Shown here piece by piece: positions 1 through 7,979 of a stretch of 64,000 nucleotides of DNA. The stretch covers positions 496,001 through 560,000 of the forward strand of contig CP049016.1 in NCBI GenBank assembly GCA_004376055.2, in the 5' to 3' direction. The position numbers were made by a program, and so were the translations under genes. Source of the stretch: Nitrospirales bacterium LBB_01 (GTDB lineage: Bacteria > Nitrospirota > Thermodesulfovibrionia > Thermodesulfovibrionales > Magnetobacteriaceae). Position 1 is the stretch's first letter. Each line of letters begins with the position of its first letter. Under the pieces are notes generated by a model. The model was not told the origin of the DNA. It did not search any database and saw only the letters and a list, made by a program, of their open reading frames with translations.

Positions 1-2
1 TT

Positions 3-356
3 AAAATATATGCGGTAGGGATTGGAACTGCTGAGGGTGAGCTTATTCAGATAACCGATGAAAAGGGCGGCGTGAGTTTCTTAAAAGACGAAGAAGGCAA
101 CATTGTCAAATCCCGGCTGGATGAGGGCACGCTTGAAAAAATTGCGCTTGCTACGGACGGGGCTTATATAAAAGCGACTGGCGTCGACCTTGGGCTTGAT
201 ATTATCTATGAAGAGAAAATCTCAAGCGGCAAGAATTATGCGACAGAGGATAAAATGGAAAGGCGTTATAATGAAAAATTTCAGTACCCGCTTGCCGCAG
301 CTTTGCTTCTGTTAATGATAGAGGCATTGATTGGTAACAGAAAGAGGGTTTTATGA
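3..356 (+). CDS. BatA/BatB-like VWA membrane protein, C-terminal part
   Basis: This is the end of a reading frame that begins before the window; it is open from base 3. The visible part starts with KIYAVGIGTAEGE, the last strand region of a von Willebrand A domain of the BatA/BatB type, and ends in a single hydrophobic membrane segment (YPLAAALLLLMIEALIG) with a short basic tail. Bat proteins are inner-membrane and periplasmic proteins linked to oxygen or stress tolerance. Its stop overlaps the start of the following batC-like gene (ATGA), and batD and batE homologues lie further on, which supports the call. BatA and BatB cannot be told apart from this fragment. Confidence 0.78.
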   Translation, partial: KIYAVGIGTAEGELIQITDEKGGVSFLKDEEGNIVKSRLDEGTLEKIALATDGAYIKATGVDLGLDIIYEEKISSGKNYATEDKMERRYNEKFQYPLAAALLLLMIEALIGNRKRVL

Positions 357-1189
357 ATATAGCCGCTATGCTGATATTCGCAGTAGTTTTTGTTATGACG
401 CCAAACTTGGCAAATGCAGCGATATTTGATAATCCGGTAAGTGAGGGCAATGAGCTTAACAAAAAGGGTAAATATGATGAGGCAATCCAAAAATATGACA
501 ATGCTCTCAAAAAGACCCCTGACTCAGATGTTGCTAATTATAACGCAGGCACAGCTTATTACAAAAAGGGTGACAATCAGAAGGCGCTGAGCCATTTTAC
601 AAAATCGCTGTCAAGTAAAGATAAATCTCTTGAGATGCGCTCAAACTATAACATTGGAAACACTCACTATATGACGGGTAAATCCGCCGAAAAGAGCAAC
701 CCCAATGAGGCAATATCATCTTATGAGGGCGCACTTCAATATTACAAACGGGCACTGGAACTTGACGACAAAGACAAGGATGCCAGATACAATTATGAAT
801 TTGTTACTAAAAAAATCCGTGAACTAAAAGAACAACAACAAAAACAAGATAAAAAAGACGACAAAAAAGATGATAAGAAAAATCAGGATAAGAAAGACGA
901 TAAAAACGGACAAGATAAAAAAGACAAAGACGAAAGCAAGCAAGGCGATAAAAAGGACAAGCAGGATAAATCCGATGAGAAGAAGGAGAATCAAGATGCT
1001 TCACAATCGCCACAGGAAAATAAGACGGAAAATAATGACAAGAAATCTGGAGAAAAAGGTAAGCAGCCTCGTCAAATGTCAAAAGAGGAGGCAAAGGCGC
1101 TTCTAAATGGGCTTGAAAATGACAGCCTGCAGCATAATATGACTGAAGAGAAAAAAAGCGGCTACCCAAAGGTTACTAAAGACTGGTAA
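353..1189 (+). CDS. batC: BatC-like TPR protein with charged Lys/Asp-rich tail
   Basis: The 278-residue protein has a signal-peptide-like start (MNIAAMLIFAVVFVMTPNLANA), TPR repeats over roughly residues 30-165, and a strongly charged KKDDKK-type low-complexity stretch at about residues 163-240. It ends in a short conserved segment, MSKEEAKALLNGLENDSLQ, and a final KDW. This layout is typical of BatC, a periplasmic protein thought to scaffold the Bat complex. The start overlaps the stop of the preceding VWA gene, so the two are translationally coupled. The low-complexity stretch produces long spurious frames on both strands. The next bat gene is not adjacent: about 1.5 kb of foreign-looking sequence follows. 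Confidence 0.82.
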   Translation: MNIAAMLIFAVVFVMTPNLANAAIFDNPVSEGNELNKKGKYDEAIQKYDNALKKTPDSDVANYNAGTAYYKKGDNQKALSHFTKSLSSKDKSLEMRSNYNIGNTHYMTGKSAEKSNPNEAISSYEGALQYYKRALELDDKDKDARYNYEFVTKKIRELKEQQQKQDKKDDKKDDKKNQDKKDDKNGQDKKDKDESKQGDKKDKQDKSDEKKENQDASQSPQENKTENNDKKSGEKGKQPRQMSKEEAKALLNGLENDSLQHNMTEEKKSGYPKVTKDW

Positions 1190-1219
1190 TGAGAGATGTT
1201 AAACTGTAAGACGGGTCAG

Positions 1220-1498
1220 CTACACCAATTCAAGGCGAAGTTCACGCCCGACAAGTGCAGCGGCGCGTTGCAGTGTTTCAATTGTCACGTTACCTTTTGC
1301 CTTGATAATACGGTCAACCTGTGTGCGGCTTGTGTTCATAAGGGCGGCCATTTCCAGCTTGGTAATTCCCTTCTTACGCATTTCCTCGGCAATCTGCCAC
1401 GAAATCACGCGTATAGCCGCCTCCGTCTTAGCGGCTTCGTAAATGCCCTCCTCGTGTAGAAACTCATCGAGCGTTGATCCTAAATGTTTATTGCTCAT
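1220..1498 (-). CDS. XRE-family HTH protein (antitoxin-type)
   Basis: This is a 92-residue protein with a helix-turn-helix at about residues 43-75 (GITKLEMAALMNTSRTQVDRI) and the LQRAAALVGRELRLEL ending seen in small XRE proteins that serve as antitoxins of RelE/HigB-type toxins. It lies 11 bases downstream of a hicA gene on the same strand, so it is the third gene of a hicB-hicA-xre unit. No RelE/HigB partner is present. Because the neighbouring HicB lacks a DNA-binding domain, this protein may supply the repressor function; that is inference. Confidence 0.8.
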   Translation of the reverse strand: MSNKHLGSTLDEFLHEEGIYEAAKTEAAIRVISWQIAEEMRKKGITKLEMAALMNTSRTQVDRIIKAKGNVTIETLQRAAALVGRELRLELV

Positions 1499-1509
1499 TC
1501 AGTTTATCA

Positions 1510-1725
1510 TTACACCAAATTTTTAAGTTCATCGATTGTAATGCCCGCCTTTTTGATAATGTTGCATAGAGTTCCTTTTTTTATTTCTTTATGAAACGGA
1601 ACAACCACTGAAATGTTTTTTCCCAGATTGTGCATAAAGATATGGCTTCCCCGTATGTGGTCAACAACAAAGCCTTTACGCCTCAGTGCTTTTACAACAT
1701 CTTTTCCGGAGAATGTTTTGCTCAA
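1510..1725 (-). CDS. hicA: HicA-type mRNA interferase toxin
   Basis: The 71-residue protein shows the HicA/YcfA double-stranded-RNA-binding-like fold signature: [15 protein letters not shown], then RGSHIFM with the catalytic-type His, then [19 protein letters not shown] near the C-terminus. HicA toxins cleave mRNA and are neutralised by HicB. The start overlaps the end of hicB by four bases, so hicB is translated first, the less common of the two known orders. An intact His and full length suggest it is functional. The module sits on the minus strand inside a plus-strand bat operon. Confidence 0.9.
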   Translation of the reverse strand: MSKTFSGKDVVKALRRKGFVVDHIRGSHIFMHNLGKNISVVVPFHKEIKKGTLCNIIKKAGITIDELKNLV

Positions 1726-1937
1726 AGAGCCATTTCCACTTCTTTCAAAATGACATCAGGCCTTGATTTTATCTGATTCAGTTTTTCAAGTCCTTCTATA
1801 TAAGCATGTATAGCTTCTTTGGCATTTTCAATGGCCTCCTCTTCAGTATCCCCTTGTGTAAAACAACCGTCCAAAGCAGGCACTGTAACGTTGAAACCGC
1901 CTTCGTCGGCAGGCTCAAGTATTAAATTGAATTTCAT
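1722..1937 (-). CDS. hicB: HicB-type antitoxin (no DNA-binding domain)
   Basis: The 71-residue protein has the partial RNase H-like fold of Hic[44 protein letters not shown] is the usual core, followed by a short tail. HicB binds and blocks HicA. The C-terminal HTH or ribbon-helix-helix present in many HicB proteins is absent, so autoregulation would need another protein; the XRE gene downstream of hicA is the obvious candidate. The ATG is preceded by a clear AGGAG (bases 1945-1949, read on the minus strand). Confidence 0.88.
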   Translation of the reverse strand: MKFNLILEPADEGGFNVTVPALDGCFTQGDTEEEAIENAKEAIHAYIEGLEKLNQIKSRPDVILKEVEMAL

Positions 1938-1974
1938 AACAAAATCTCCTATTTATACCATATTTTAAGCACAG

Positions 1975-2052
1975 TCATCGTCTTTCAAGAAGGCGCAAGG
2001 CTTCGCACAATACCTCATTTTCAGAACCATAAAGCCCTCTGGCTACTTTCAT
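1975..2052 (-). pseudogene. ParD-like antitoxin remnant
   Basis: A 25-codon frame encodes KVARGLYGSENEVLCEALRL and ends LLERR. It matches in pattern the ribbon-helix-helix core of ParD/CopG antitoxins, which typically read V.SGRY.SASEVVREALRLLE. Only this core remains: the N-terminal strand and C-terminal partner-binding tail are missing, and no ParE toxin is recognisable beside it. It lies directly upstream of hicB. The match is short, so a chance resemblance is possible. Confidence 0.4.
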
Positions 2053-2208
2053 TTTACCAGTTTGCTTTGTTGAGAAACTCTATGTCTTTAAGTTGGCCGC
2101 TCATGTTTAGAGTATATCAATTGGTGAGACACTTTGCAAGCGTAATTTGCGATGTATCAATAATTTTGTTTGGTTTTTCAGAGCCTGATGGCGTCAAGAA
2201 CCTTTTCT

Positions 2209-2595
2209 TTACCTGCTCAATTCGTCAGCCAAAAGAACAGTATCATCGTGACTATATGGCGGGGAGGATGCGCAGAGGATTTGTAACGGCTCCACTGCCG
2301 TGTTTTTTATCTTATGCGGTAACCCTGGCTCTATTAAAATCGTGTCCCCTGGGTTAACTTCAAACTCATCACCATCTATGTGCATTAGCCCTGTGCCTGA
2401 CACTACATGGTAGAGCTCTTCGGTAGCTATATGCTTATGCCACAAAGTTTCTTTCCCTACGGCAATTATAGCGCTGGCAAGGCTCTGGTTTTTATTCCCA
2501 TGAACGGATGGATGCATAAGCTCACGTATCTCAGAGCCGTCCTTTGTGATATAGGAGAGCACCGATTTAAACTCGGATTTAACTATCGGCTTCAT
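2209..2595 (-). CDS. Cupin-domain protein
   Basis: This 128-residue single-domain cupin has the two cupin motifs: LWHKHIATEELYHVVSGTG (His, His, Glu metal ligands, about residues 52-70) and a second motif around PGDTILIEPGLPHKIKN (about residues 82-98) with its His. Small cupins of this type bind a metal and often act as sugar or mannose-6-phosphate isomerase-like or sensory proteins; substrate cannot be told from sequence. It is divergent from batD and belongs to the reverse-strand island that separates batC from batD. Confidence 0.85.
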   Translation of the reverse strand: MKPIVKSEFKSVLSYITKDGSEIRELMHPSVHGNKNQSLASAIIAVGKETLWHKHIATEELYHVVSGTGLMHIDGDEFEVNPGDTILIEPGLPHKIKNTAVEPLQILCASSPPYSHDDTVLLADELSR

Positions 2596-2676
2596 ATGAG
2601 AGTGTAATATATGATTTTAACGAGGGTCAAGGTAAATATTTTCAAACTCCACAATTTTTTGTATAATATTATAGTG

Positions 2677-4500
2677 ATGAAAAAATTGACAGTGCTGTTG
2701 TTGTTAATACTGCTGACAGCGGCTCTTGAGTTGTCGGCAGCCGAGTTGAAATTTGAGTTATCTGTGGATAAAACCACGCTTGCAATCGGCGAGGGTACTC
2801 AGTTAAGTCTGACATTTACAGGAGACAGGGGTGTGCCACAGCCAAATCCGCCACAGATTGATGATTTCTCTGTTAACTACATGGGCTCATCCACCCAGAT
2901 GTCCATCATAAACGGCTCCATGTCAAGTTCGGTCTCCTATAATTATTCCTTAGTGCCGATGAAAAAAGGGGAATTTAAGATAGGCCCGTTTTCTGTGCAA
3001 CACGACGGTAAGACATACTCCTCCAATACAATAACGATTAATGTGGTAGATGGTCAGGGAGGCGCTTCTCAACAGCAGCCAAAAACGCAGTCTCAGCAAA
3101 AAACGAAAGCTGCCGGAGATATGAAAGACCGATTATTTATAACCCTAAAGCCGTCAAAGACCGCCGTCTATGTTAATGAAATATTCACAGTCAAGGTTAA
3201 ACTCCATGTCAGAGACATTGCAGTGCGTGAAGTAGGCTTTCCACAGGTTGCTGATGGCGGGTTTTCACTCAGTAATTTTGAAAAACCTGTTCAAACCACT
3301 GAAAACATAAATGGACTAACCTATCAAACTGTGGAATTTACAACAACTGCCTTTGCTGCCACAGCCGGCGGCTCAATGAAACTTGGGGCTGCCACACTGG
3401 ATTGTAACATCATGATAAGGGAAAATCGGAGGATGTCTCCCGGGGGAATGTTTAACGATGATTTCTTTAACAATGTCTTTGCTTCACTGAGACCGGAGCC
3501 TGTTAAATTAAAGTCAGAAGCTGTCACTGTCAAAGTGTTGCCGCTGCCTGAGGAGGGAAAACCGAAGGGATTTAGGGGAGCACTTGGGAAATTTGAAATG
3601 AGCGCCTCAGTCACCCCTGAAAATGTAAAAACCGGTGACCCGGTTACGTTAAAAATGACATTCTCGGGAAAGGGTAATTTTAACACCATAACGAAACCAG
3701 AGCCTGAGGAAAATGCCAATCTTAAATACTATGAACCCCAGATTAAGCAGGATCCAAACTCTAAAAACTTTGATACGGCTGTTATACCGCTTACAAATAC
3801 AGTGACGCAAATTCCGGAGGTAGTGTTTTCATATTTTGACCCGGATGAGAAATCGTATAAGACAATAAAACGAGGACCGTTTCCGATAAAGGTGACAGGA
3901 GCGGCTACGGCAACCGCAGCTAAGATTGTTGAGCAGTCAAAAATTCAGGGAACAACCCCTGTAGAGAAAGAGGTGTTTGCAAAAGATGTGGTGTTTATAA
4001 AGGAGCATCCCGGAAATCTTGTTAAAAGGGGGGATATGGAGAAGATGCTCTACAGAAACCCCATATTTTTATCACTTTCGATGCTTCCCCTGTTAATTTA
4101 TATATTTGCCCTCATACACGCAAAAAGGAGCAAACGGCTGCGTAATGACGTCCAATATGTAAGGAGATTAAGAGCGCCTAAGCAAGCACGTGAGGGAATA
4201 AAAGCTGTCAGAGTTTATCTTAAAAACTCAAAAGAAGAAGAATTCTATAACACGGTGCATAAGACCGTGTATGAATACCTCGGCAATAAGCTCCATCTGC
4301 CGCCTGGTGAAGCAGCAGATGAGAAAATCTACGCATTATTAGAACAGAAAGGTGTGGAAACACAGTTACTGAAAGAGATATTAAACGCGTGTGAATTAGC
4401 ACGGTACGCCAAAGGCGGAACAGTTGGCAGCAGTTCTGAAATGGAGAGGATTTTTAAACACCTTGAAGACTTTATTGATAAAACCGAAAGGACGCTTTAG
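2677..4500 (+). CDS. batD: BatD (oxygen tolerance) membrane protein
   Basis: I take the start at 2677 (MKKLTVLLLLILLTAALELSAAE), which gives a good signal peptide; an in-frame ATG at 2611 would bury it. The 607-residue product has the BatD architecture: several periplasmic beta-sandwich repeats (about residues 20-420), one transmembrane segment near residues 470-490 (FLSLSMLPLLIYIFALIHA) followed by RSKR, and a cytoplasmic helical tail. BatD is a periplasmic, membrane-anchored component of the Bat system. batE follows by 7 bases. Confidence 0.88.
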   Translation: MKKLTVLLLLILLTAALELSAAELKFELSVDKTTLAIGEGTQLSLTFTGDRGVPQPNPPQIDDFSVNYMGSSTQMSIINGSMSSSVSYNYSLVPMKKGEFKIGPFSVQHDGKTYSSNTITINVVDGQGGASQQQPKTQSQQKTKAAGDMKDRLFITLKPSKTAVYVNEIFTVKVKLHVRDIAVREVGFPQVADGGFSLSNFEKPVQTTENINGLTYQTVEFTTTAFAATAGGSMKLGAATLDCNIMIRENRRMSPGGMFNDDFFNNVFASLRPEPVKLKSEAVTVKVLPLPEEGKPKGFRGALGKFEMSASVTPENVKTGDPVTLKMTFSGKGNFNTITKPEPEENANLKYYEPQIKQDPNSKNFDTAVIPLTNTVTQIPEVVFSYFDPDEKSYKTIKRGPFPIKVTGAATATAAKIVEQSKIQGTTPVEKEVFAKDVVFIKEHPGNLVKRGDMEKMLYRNPIFLSLSMLPLLIYIFALIHAKRSKRLRNDVQYVRRLRAPKQAREGIKAVRVYLKNSKEEEFYNTVHKTVYEYLGNKLHLPPGEAADEKIYALLEQKGVETQLLKEILNACELARYAKGGTVGSSSEMERIFKHLEDFIDKTERTL

Positions 4501-4507
4501 CAAATTG

Positions 4508-5269
4508 ATGAGAAAACGCTTTAAATTATTTCTGCTAATAATTGCCCTAACTGTGCTTGTCTTGCCTCAAATGGCGACTGCAGATAGTGCGGGTGAGGTT
4601 TTTAAACATGCTTCTGAGTTTTACGTTTCCGGTAATTACGATGCGGCGCTAAAACAATACGAAACTCTGATTAAAGAGGGCTACGAAAGCGGCAACCTTT
4701 ACTACAACATCGGTAACTGCTACATTAAAAAGAACAACATCGGCTTTGCAATATTGTATTACGAAAAAGCAAAAAGACTTATACCCTCTGATGCCGATTT
4801 AAGGGCAAACTCAGAGTATGCCTCATCTTTAATAAAAAATCGTCAAAGCGGCAGTAAAAACATTGAATCATGGATATATCGCCGCATAGAGAGGGTTTTT
4901 GATATATTTACAACAAATGGGCTGACTATGTTGTTGCTATTGCAGTACGTTTTGATGACTGCTGTACTTATCAGCAGCATTTACTCAGAAAAGATAAAAA
5001 GGTATGCCATGCCGATAGTATTGTCAGCAGCATTACTGTTCCTTCTGTCGTCTTATGTATTTTACGAGCGAGTTAGTGTAAAAGAGGCAGTAGTGTTAGC
5101 TGAAAGAGCAGATGTCAGATATGAGCCTTTTGACAAAGCAACAGTGTTTTTTACTATGTATGAGGGAATGACAGCAGATGTAGTTGACCTCAACAACGAA
5201 TGGTACAAAATAAAACGGGCCGATGGTAAAACAGGCTGGGTGCGTATCAGCGATATTGGATTAATATGA
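4508..5269 (+). CDS. batE: BatE-like TPR/SH3 protein
   Basis: I choose ATG 4508 because it begins a signal peptide (MRKRFKLFLLIIALTVLVLP, cleaved after ATA); the longer frame from 4424 overlaps batD. The 253-residue protein has TPR repeats (about residues 30-115), two membrane segments around residues 135-182 (LTMLLLLQYVLMTAVLIS and AMPIVLSAALLFLLSSYVFY), and a C-terminal bacterial SH3 domain (ADVRYEPFDKATVFFTMYEG to GWVRISDIG). This is the usual BatE layout. It closes the bat gene set; the next gene, a pilin, has its own promoter. Confidence 0.85.
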   Translation: MRKRFKLFLLIIALTVLVLPQMATADSAGEVFKHASEFYVSGNYDAALKQYETLIKEGYESGNLYYNIGNCYIKKNNIGFAILYYEKAKRLIPSDADLRANSEYASSLIKNRQSGSKNIESWIYRRIERVFDIFTTNGLTMLLLLQYVLMTAVLISSIYSEKIKRYAMPIVLSAALLFLLSSYVFYERVSVKEAVVLAERADVRYEPFDKATVFFTMYEGMTADVVDLNNEWYKIKRADGKTGWVRISDIGLI

Positions 5270-5306
5270 CGGTTGATAACACCAGAGGACTAAATATGAC
5301 GTTTTG

Positions 5307-5321
5307 TGTCAAAAAGTGACA
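5307..5321. promoter_or_regulatory. Inverted repeat, possible enhancer-binding site for pilin gene
   Basis: The palindrome TGTCA-N5-TGACA lies about 60 bases upstream of the sigma-54 promoter of the pilin gene. Upstream activating sequences of NtrC-family activators are typically short inverted repeats at such distances, and the TGTC half-site resembles those reported for PilR. Function is inferred from position. Confidence 0.45.
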
Positions 5322-5382
5322 ACATTTGTTAGTAAATATCCTAAAAAATAAATTTTATCTATAAAATAAGCGCTTCTTCCGC

Positions 5383-5398
5383 TGGCATGTAAATTGCT
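5383..5398 (+). promoter_or_regulatory. Sigma-54 (RpoN) promoter of pilin gene
   Basis: TGGCATGTAAATTGCT matches the -24/-12 consensus TGGCAY-R-N4-TTGCW at every defined position, with GG and GC at the correct spacing. It lies about 60 bases before the chosen pilin start. Type IV pilin genes in many bacteria are transcribed by RpoN with the PilS/PilR pair. Confidence 0.88.
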
Positions 5399-5457
5399 AC
5401 AATATGAGCAGTCAAGCGGTTTTTAACCGCCAGATTAAAGCAGTATGGAGGACTATG

Positions 5458-6021
5458 ATGTTTAAAGTTATGTCGGATATGAAGCACAGAGGGGATAGAG
5501 GCTTTACGTTGATTGAGCTTTTGATAGTTATCGCAATCATAGGGATTTTGACAGCAATCGCAGTGCCAGCGTTTCTTGGGCAGAGGGAAAAAGCGAAGGT
5601 TCGGTCAGTTGAGTCCGGAGCAAAGGGAGCAGTGTCAGACTTACAGGCATATCTTGATGCTTATGTTGGCGGCGACCCCTACATAATAGTGACAGACACT
5701 GCAGGTAACCAGGGTTGTTATGAGGCCACAACAGCCACTGCCACAGGTCACACTTGTAATGCTGTTTACAATCAGGCAAGCTCAGGCACATACACTGCAT
5801 TCCCTAACGGTGCTGTTACTGTAATCAGCCACTTTATTTCACACCACTCATTTAAAGGGGATAAGAGCCCTTACACTGGAGACCCGTTATTTACATCTGC
5901 AGCTCCCACCGTTGATGGTCAGGTCTTTGTAACGCCAGCATCCAGCCGTGCAGTTAACATAATGGCTTATACCACAAACTATACATCTCCAGTATTCAGC
6001 CAGATGGTAACCACTCGTTAA
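5458..6021 (+). CDS. pilA: Type IV major pilin-like prepilin
   Basis: The start at 5458 is the second of two adjacent ATGs and has GGAGG at good spacing. After a short basic leader (MFKVMSDMKHRGDRG) comes a class III prepilin signal: cleavage after Gly before FTLIELLIVIAIIGILTAIA, with Phe at +1 and Glu at +5. The 187-residue precursor has a soluble globular domain with two cysteines (about residues 84 and 98, QGCYEAT and HTCNAV) that could form a disulfide. It has its own sigma-54 promoter and a strong terminator, so it is monocistronic. Size and features fit a major pilin, but a pseudopilin is possible. Confidence 0.9.
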   Translation: MFKVMSDMKHRGDRGFTLIELLIVIAIIGILTAIAVPAFLGQREKAKVRSVESGAKGAVSDLQAYLDAYVGGDPYIIVTDTAGNQGCYEATTATATGHTCNAVYNQASSGTYTAFPNGAVTVISHFISHHSFKGDKSPYTGDPLFTSAAPTVDGQVFVTPASSRAVNIMAYTTNYTSPVFSQMVTTR

Positions 6022-6070
6022 TTACTAACAATATCAGCCTCTTTACTAAAGAGGTTTAAAAAAGAACAGT

Positions 6071-6104
6071 AACGGGAAGGACTAAGCGTCCTTCCCGTTG
6101 TTTT
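6071..6104 (+). terminator. Rho-independent terminator after pilin gene
   Basis: A 12-base-pair perfect stem (AACGGGAAGGAC / GTCCTTCCCGTT) with a 5-base loop is followed by GTTTTGTT. A weaker hairpin, CCTCTTT-ACT-AAAGAGG, lies just before it at 6038-6054. Confidence 0.88.
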
Positions 6105-6122
6105 GTTAACAGGCGCAGAAAT

Positions 6123-7877
6123 ATGGAAAACACTGACAGAATAGATTACTTACGCCACACTGTGTATGCGGTGAGTATTTTTATAATTTCCATTATTATC
6201 TATGCTCCGACATTTAGAAGCGGTCTTATATGGGATGATCAATACGTACTAAGCGGCTTCTCACTCATCAGCAGTAAACACCCCTATGATGTTTTTCTCT
6301 CATCAGGTCTTTATTATCGCCCTCTTACAATCATTTCACTTGGCCTTGACTACGCTCTATGGTATGGTAATCCCTTTGGTTACCATATCGGCAATGTTGT
6401 CATTCATGCACTAAACTCTGTGCTTGTCTATGTTGTCTCTGTGATCATACTTAAAAATTGGAAGCTTTTTTCACACGATAACTTAAGCGCTTTTTGGGGT
6501 GCACTCCTCTTTTCCCTGCATCCGATTCATACCGAATCTGTTGCCTGGATTTCCGGTAGAACTGATTTACTTGCTGCGTGTTTTGTGTTGTTTGCTTTTA
6601 TTGCTCTTTTGCTCTTTTTACATGAAAAAAAACGTGAAGGAGTTTTTCTTGCAGCGATTTTTTTTCTGTTTTCGCTTCTTTCTAAGGAAAACGCTATTGT
6701 CTTTGCACTCTTAGCGATTCTGTATGCCTCTATTGTCAAAGCAAGCCGTAAAGAGATTACACTGATTTCTGTCTCTATGGCCTCATCGCTGGGTCTTTAC
6801 GTGTGCCTGAGAAAACTCGTATGGTTGTCTGATTTATTTAAAACTCCTGGCGCCTCAGGAGCTTTTTTAAAAAAGGAGGTTCTTTCATTTGCCAGCGTTA
6901 AAAATCTTATATATGCAGTGAGTTACTACTATGAAAAGCTGCTCCTCCCCTGGAATTTAAATATAATCCCTGAGATGCCATCCGGTCAGGCCTATCTTGT
7001 ATTATTCATTTTGCCGATTCTTTTATTGGTATTTTTTGTATTAAGACGAGATTTTTTCAGTGGCTTTTGGTTGTTTTGGCTGATTGCCTTTCTGTTGCCC
7101 TCACTAACCATAGCTGTCTCTCAGGTAGCAGAGCCTATCGGAGAGCGTTACATGTATCTGCCGTCTGTGGGGTTGTCTTTTTTACTTATGATGCTCTTTA
7201 AACTAAAACCTCAAAACGTAGGTTTAAAAAGACAAATTAGACTTGCCATAATTTTTGTCATATGTTTAGCGTATGCGATTTTGACATATAACCGACTATT
7301 TGACTGGCGCTCAGACTTTACGCTTTGGCAGGCTGCCGCTAAGCAAAATCCGCATTCTGCAGCAACAAAAACCAATTACGGGCTGGCTTTGTTATCGGTA
7401 CAGAATTACGATGAGGCGCAAAGACAATTTTCGGAGGTACTTACTCTTAAAAATCTAACCCATGACAGTAAATCCATGCTGTTTAATGCTATGGCTTTAG
7501 TTGCGATAAACAAAAAGAACTACGAAAAAGCTGAGTTGCTGCTTTATGACTCGCTGAGGGAAAATATTCGCAACGTTGCCTCCTATCATACACTTGGGTT
7601 TTTGTACATGCAGTCAGGCTCACAGGTTACTAATGATCCTGCAAAAAGGAGGACATTTTTCCTGAAAGCCATACAGACATTTGAGGAATCATTAAAGTTT
7701 GTACCCGATGTCATGGAGGTGAACTTTAATATGGCTCTTTGTTATCTGGATTTGGGAGATTTAAAACGTTCTAAAGGTTATTTTGACGCCGTTATACAGA
7801 GGTCCCCTGATTCTGAACTTGCACAGAAAAGCGGTGCGTTCTTATCATACATTGAGCGTAAAGAAGGACAAAGATAA
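6123..7877 (+). CDS. TMTC/PMT-like membrane glycosyltransferase with C-terminal TPRs
   Basis: The 584-residue protein has about ten hydrophobic segments in residues 15-390 and TPR repeats from about residue 410 to the end. The first loop carries an acidic pair (IWDDQYVL) and a later loop reads LHPIHTESVAWISGRTD, the signature of the DUF1736/TMTC family of dolichol-phosphate-mannose O-mannosyltransferase-like proteins. The likely role is transfer of a lipid-linked sugar to a protein outside the membrane. It directly follows the pilin gene, after a terminator, which makes pilin glycosylation a reasonable guess but not shown. A paralogue lies at 48997-50739. Confidence 0.75.
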   Translation: MENTDRIDYLRHTVYAVSIFIISIIIYAPTFRSGLIWDDQYVLSGFSLISSKHPYDVFLSSGLYYRPLTIISLGLDYALWYGNPFGYHIGNVVIHALNSVLVYVVSVIILKNWKLFSHDNLSAFWGALLFSLHPIHTESVAWISGRTDLLAACFVLFAFIALLLFLHEKKREGVFLAAIFFLFSLLSKENAIVFALLAILYASIVKASRKEITLISVSMASSLGLYVCLRKLVWLSDLFKTPGASGAFLKKEVLSFASVKNLIYAVSYYYEKLLLPWNLNIIPEMPSGQAYLVLFILPILLLVFFVLRRDFFSGFWLFWLIAFLLPSLTIAVSQVAEPIGERYMYLPSVGLSFLLMMLFKLKPQNVGLKRQIRLAIIFVICLAYAILTYNRLFDWRSDFTLWQAAAKQNPHSAATKTNYGLALLSVQNYDEAQRQFSEVLTLKNLTHDSKSMLFNAMALVAINKKNYEKAELLLYDSLRENIRNVASYHTLGFLYMQSGSQVTNDPAKRRTFFLKAIQTFEESLKFVPDVMEVNFNMALCYLDLGDLKRSKGYFDAVIQRSPDSELAQKSGAFLSYIERKEGQR

Positions 7878-7979
7878 AACACAGATTGTCGCTGATGTGA
7901 GTATCTGTAGTAAAATTCTTTTTCCTTATATACAAAAAAACCCCACTTTTTATACATGGAATTTTGCTAAAATAGTTAA

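Noticed and set aside
807-1169. Long open frames on both strands over the batC tail
   Set aside because: They are shadows of a Lys/Asp-rich low-complexity repeat; the batC frame has family motifs on both sides of it.
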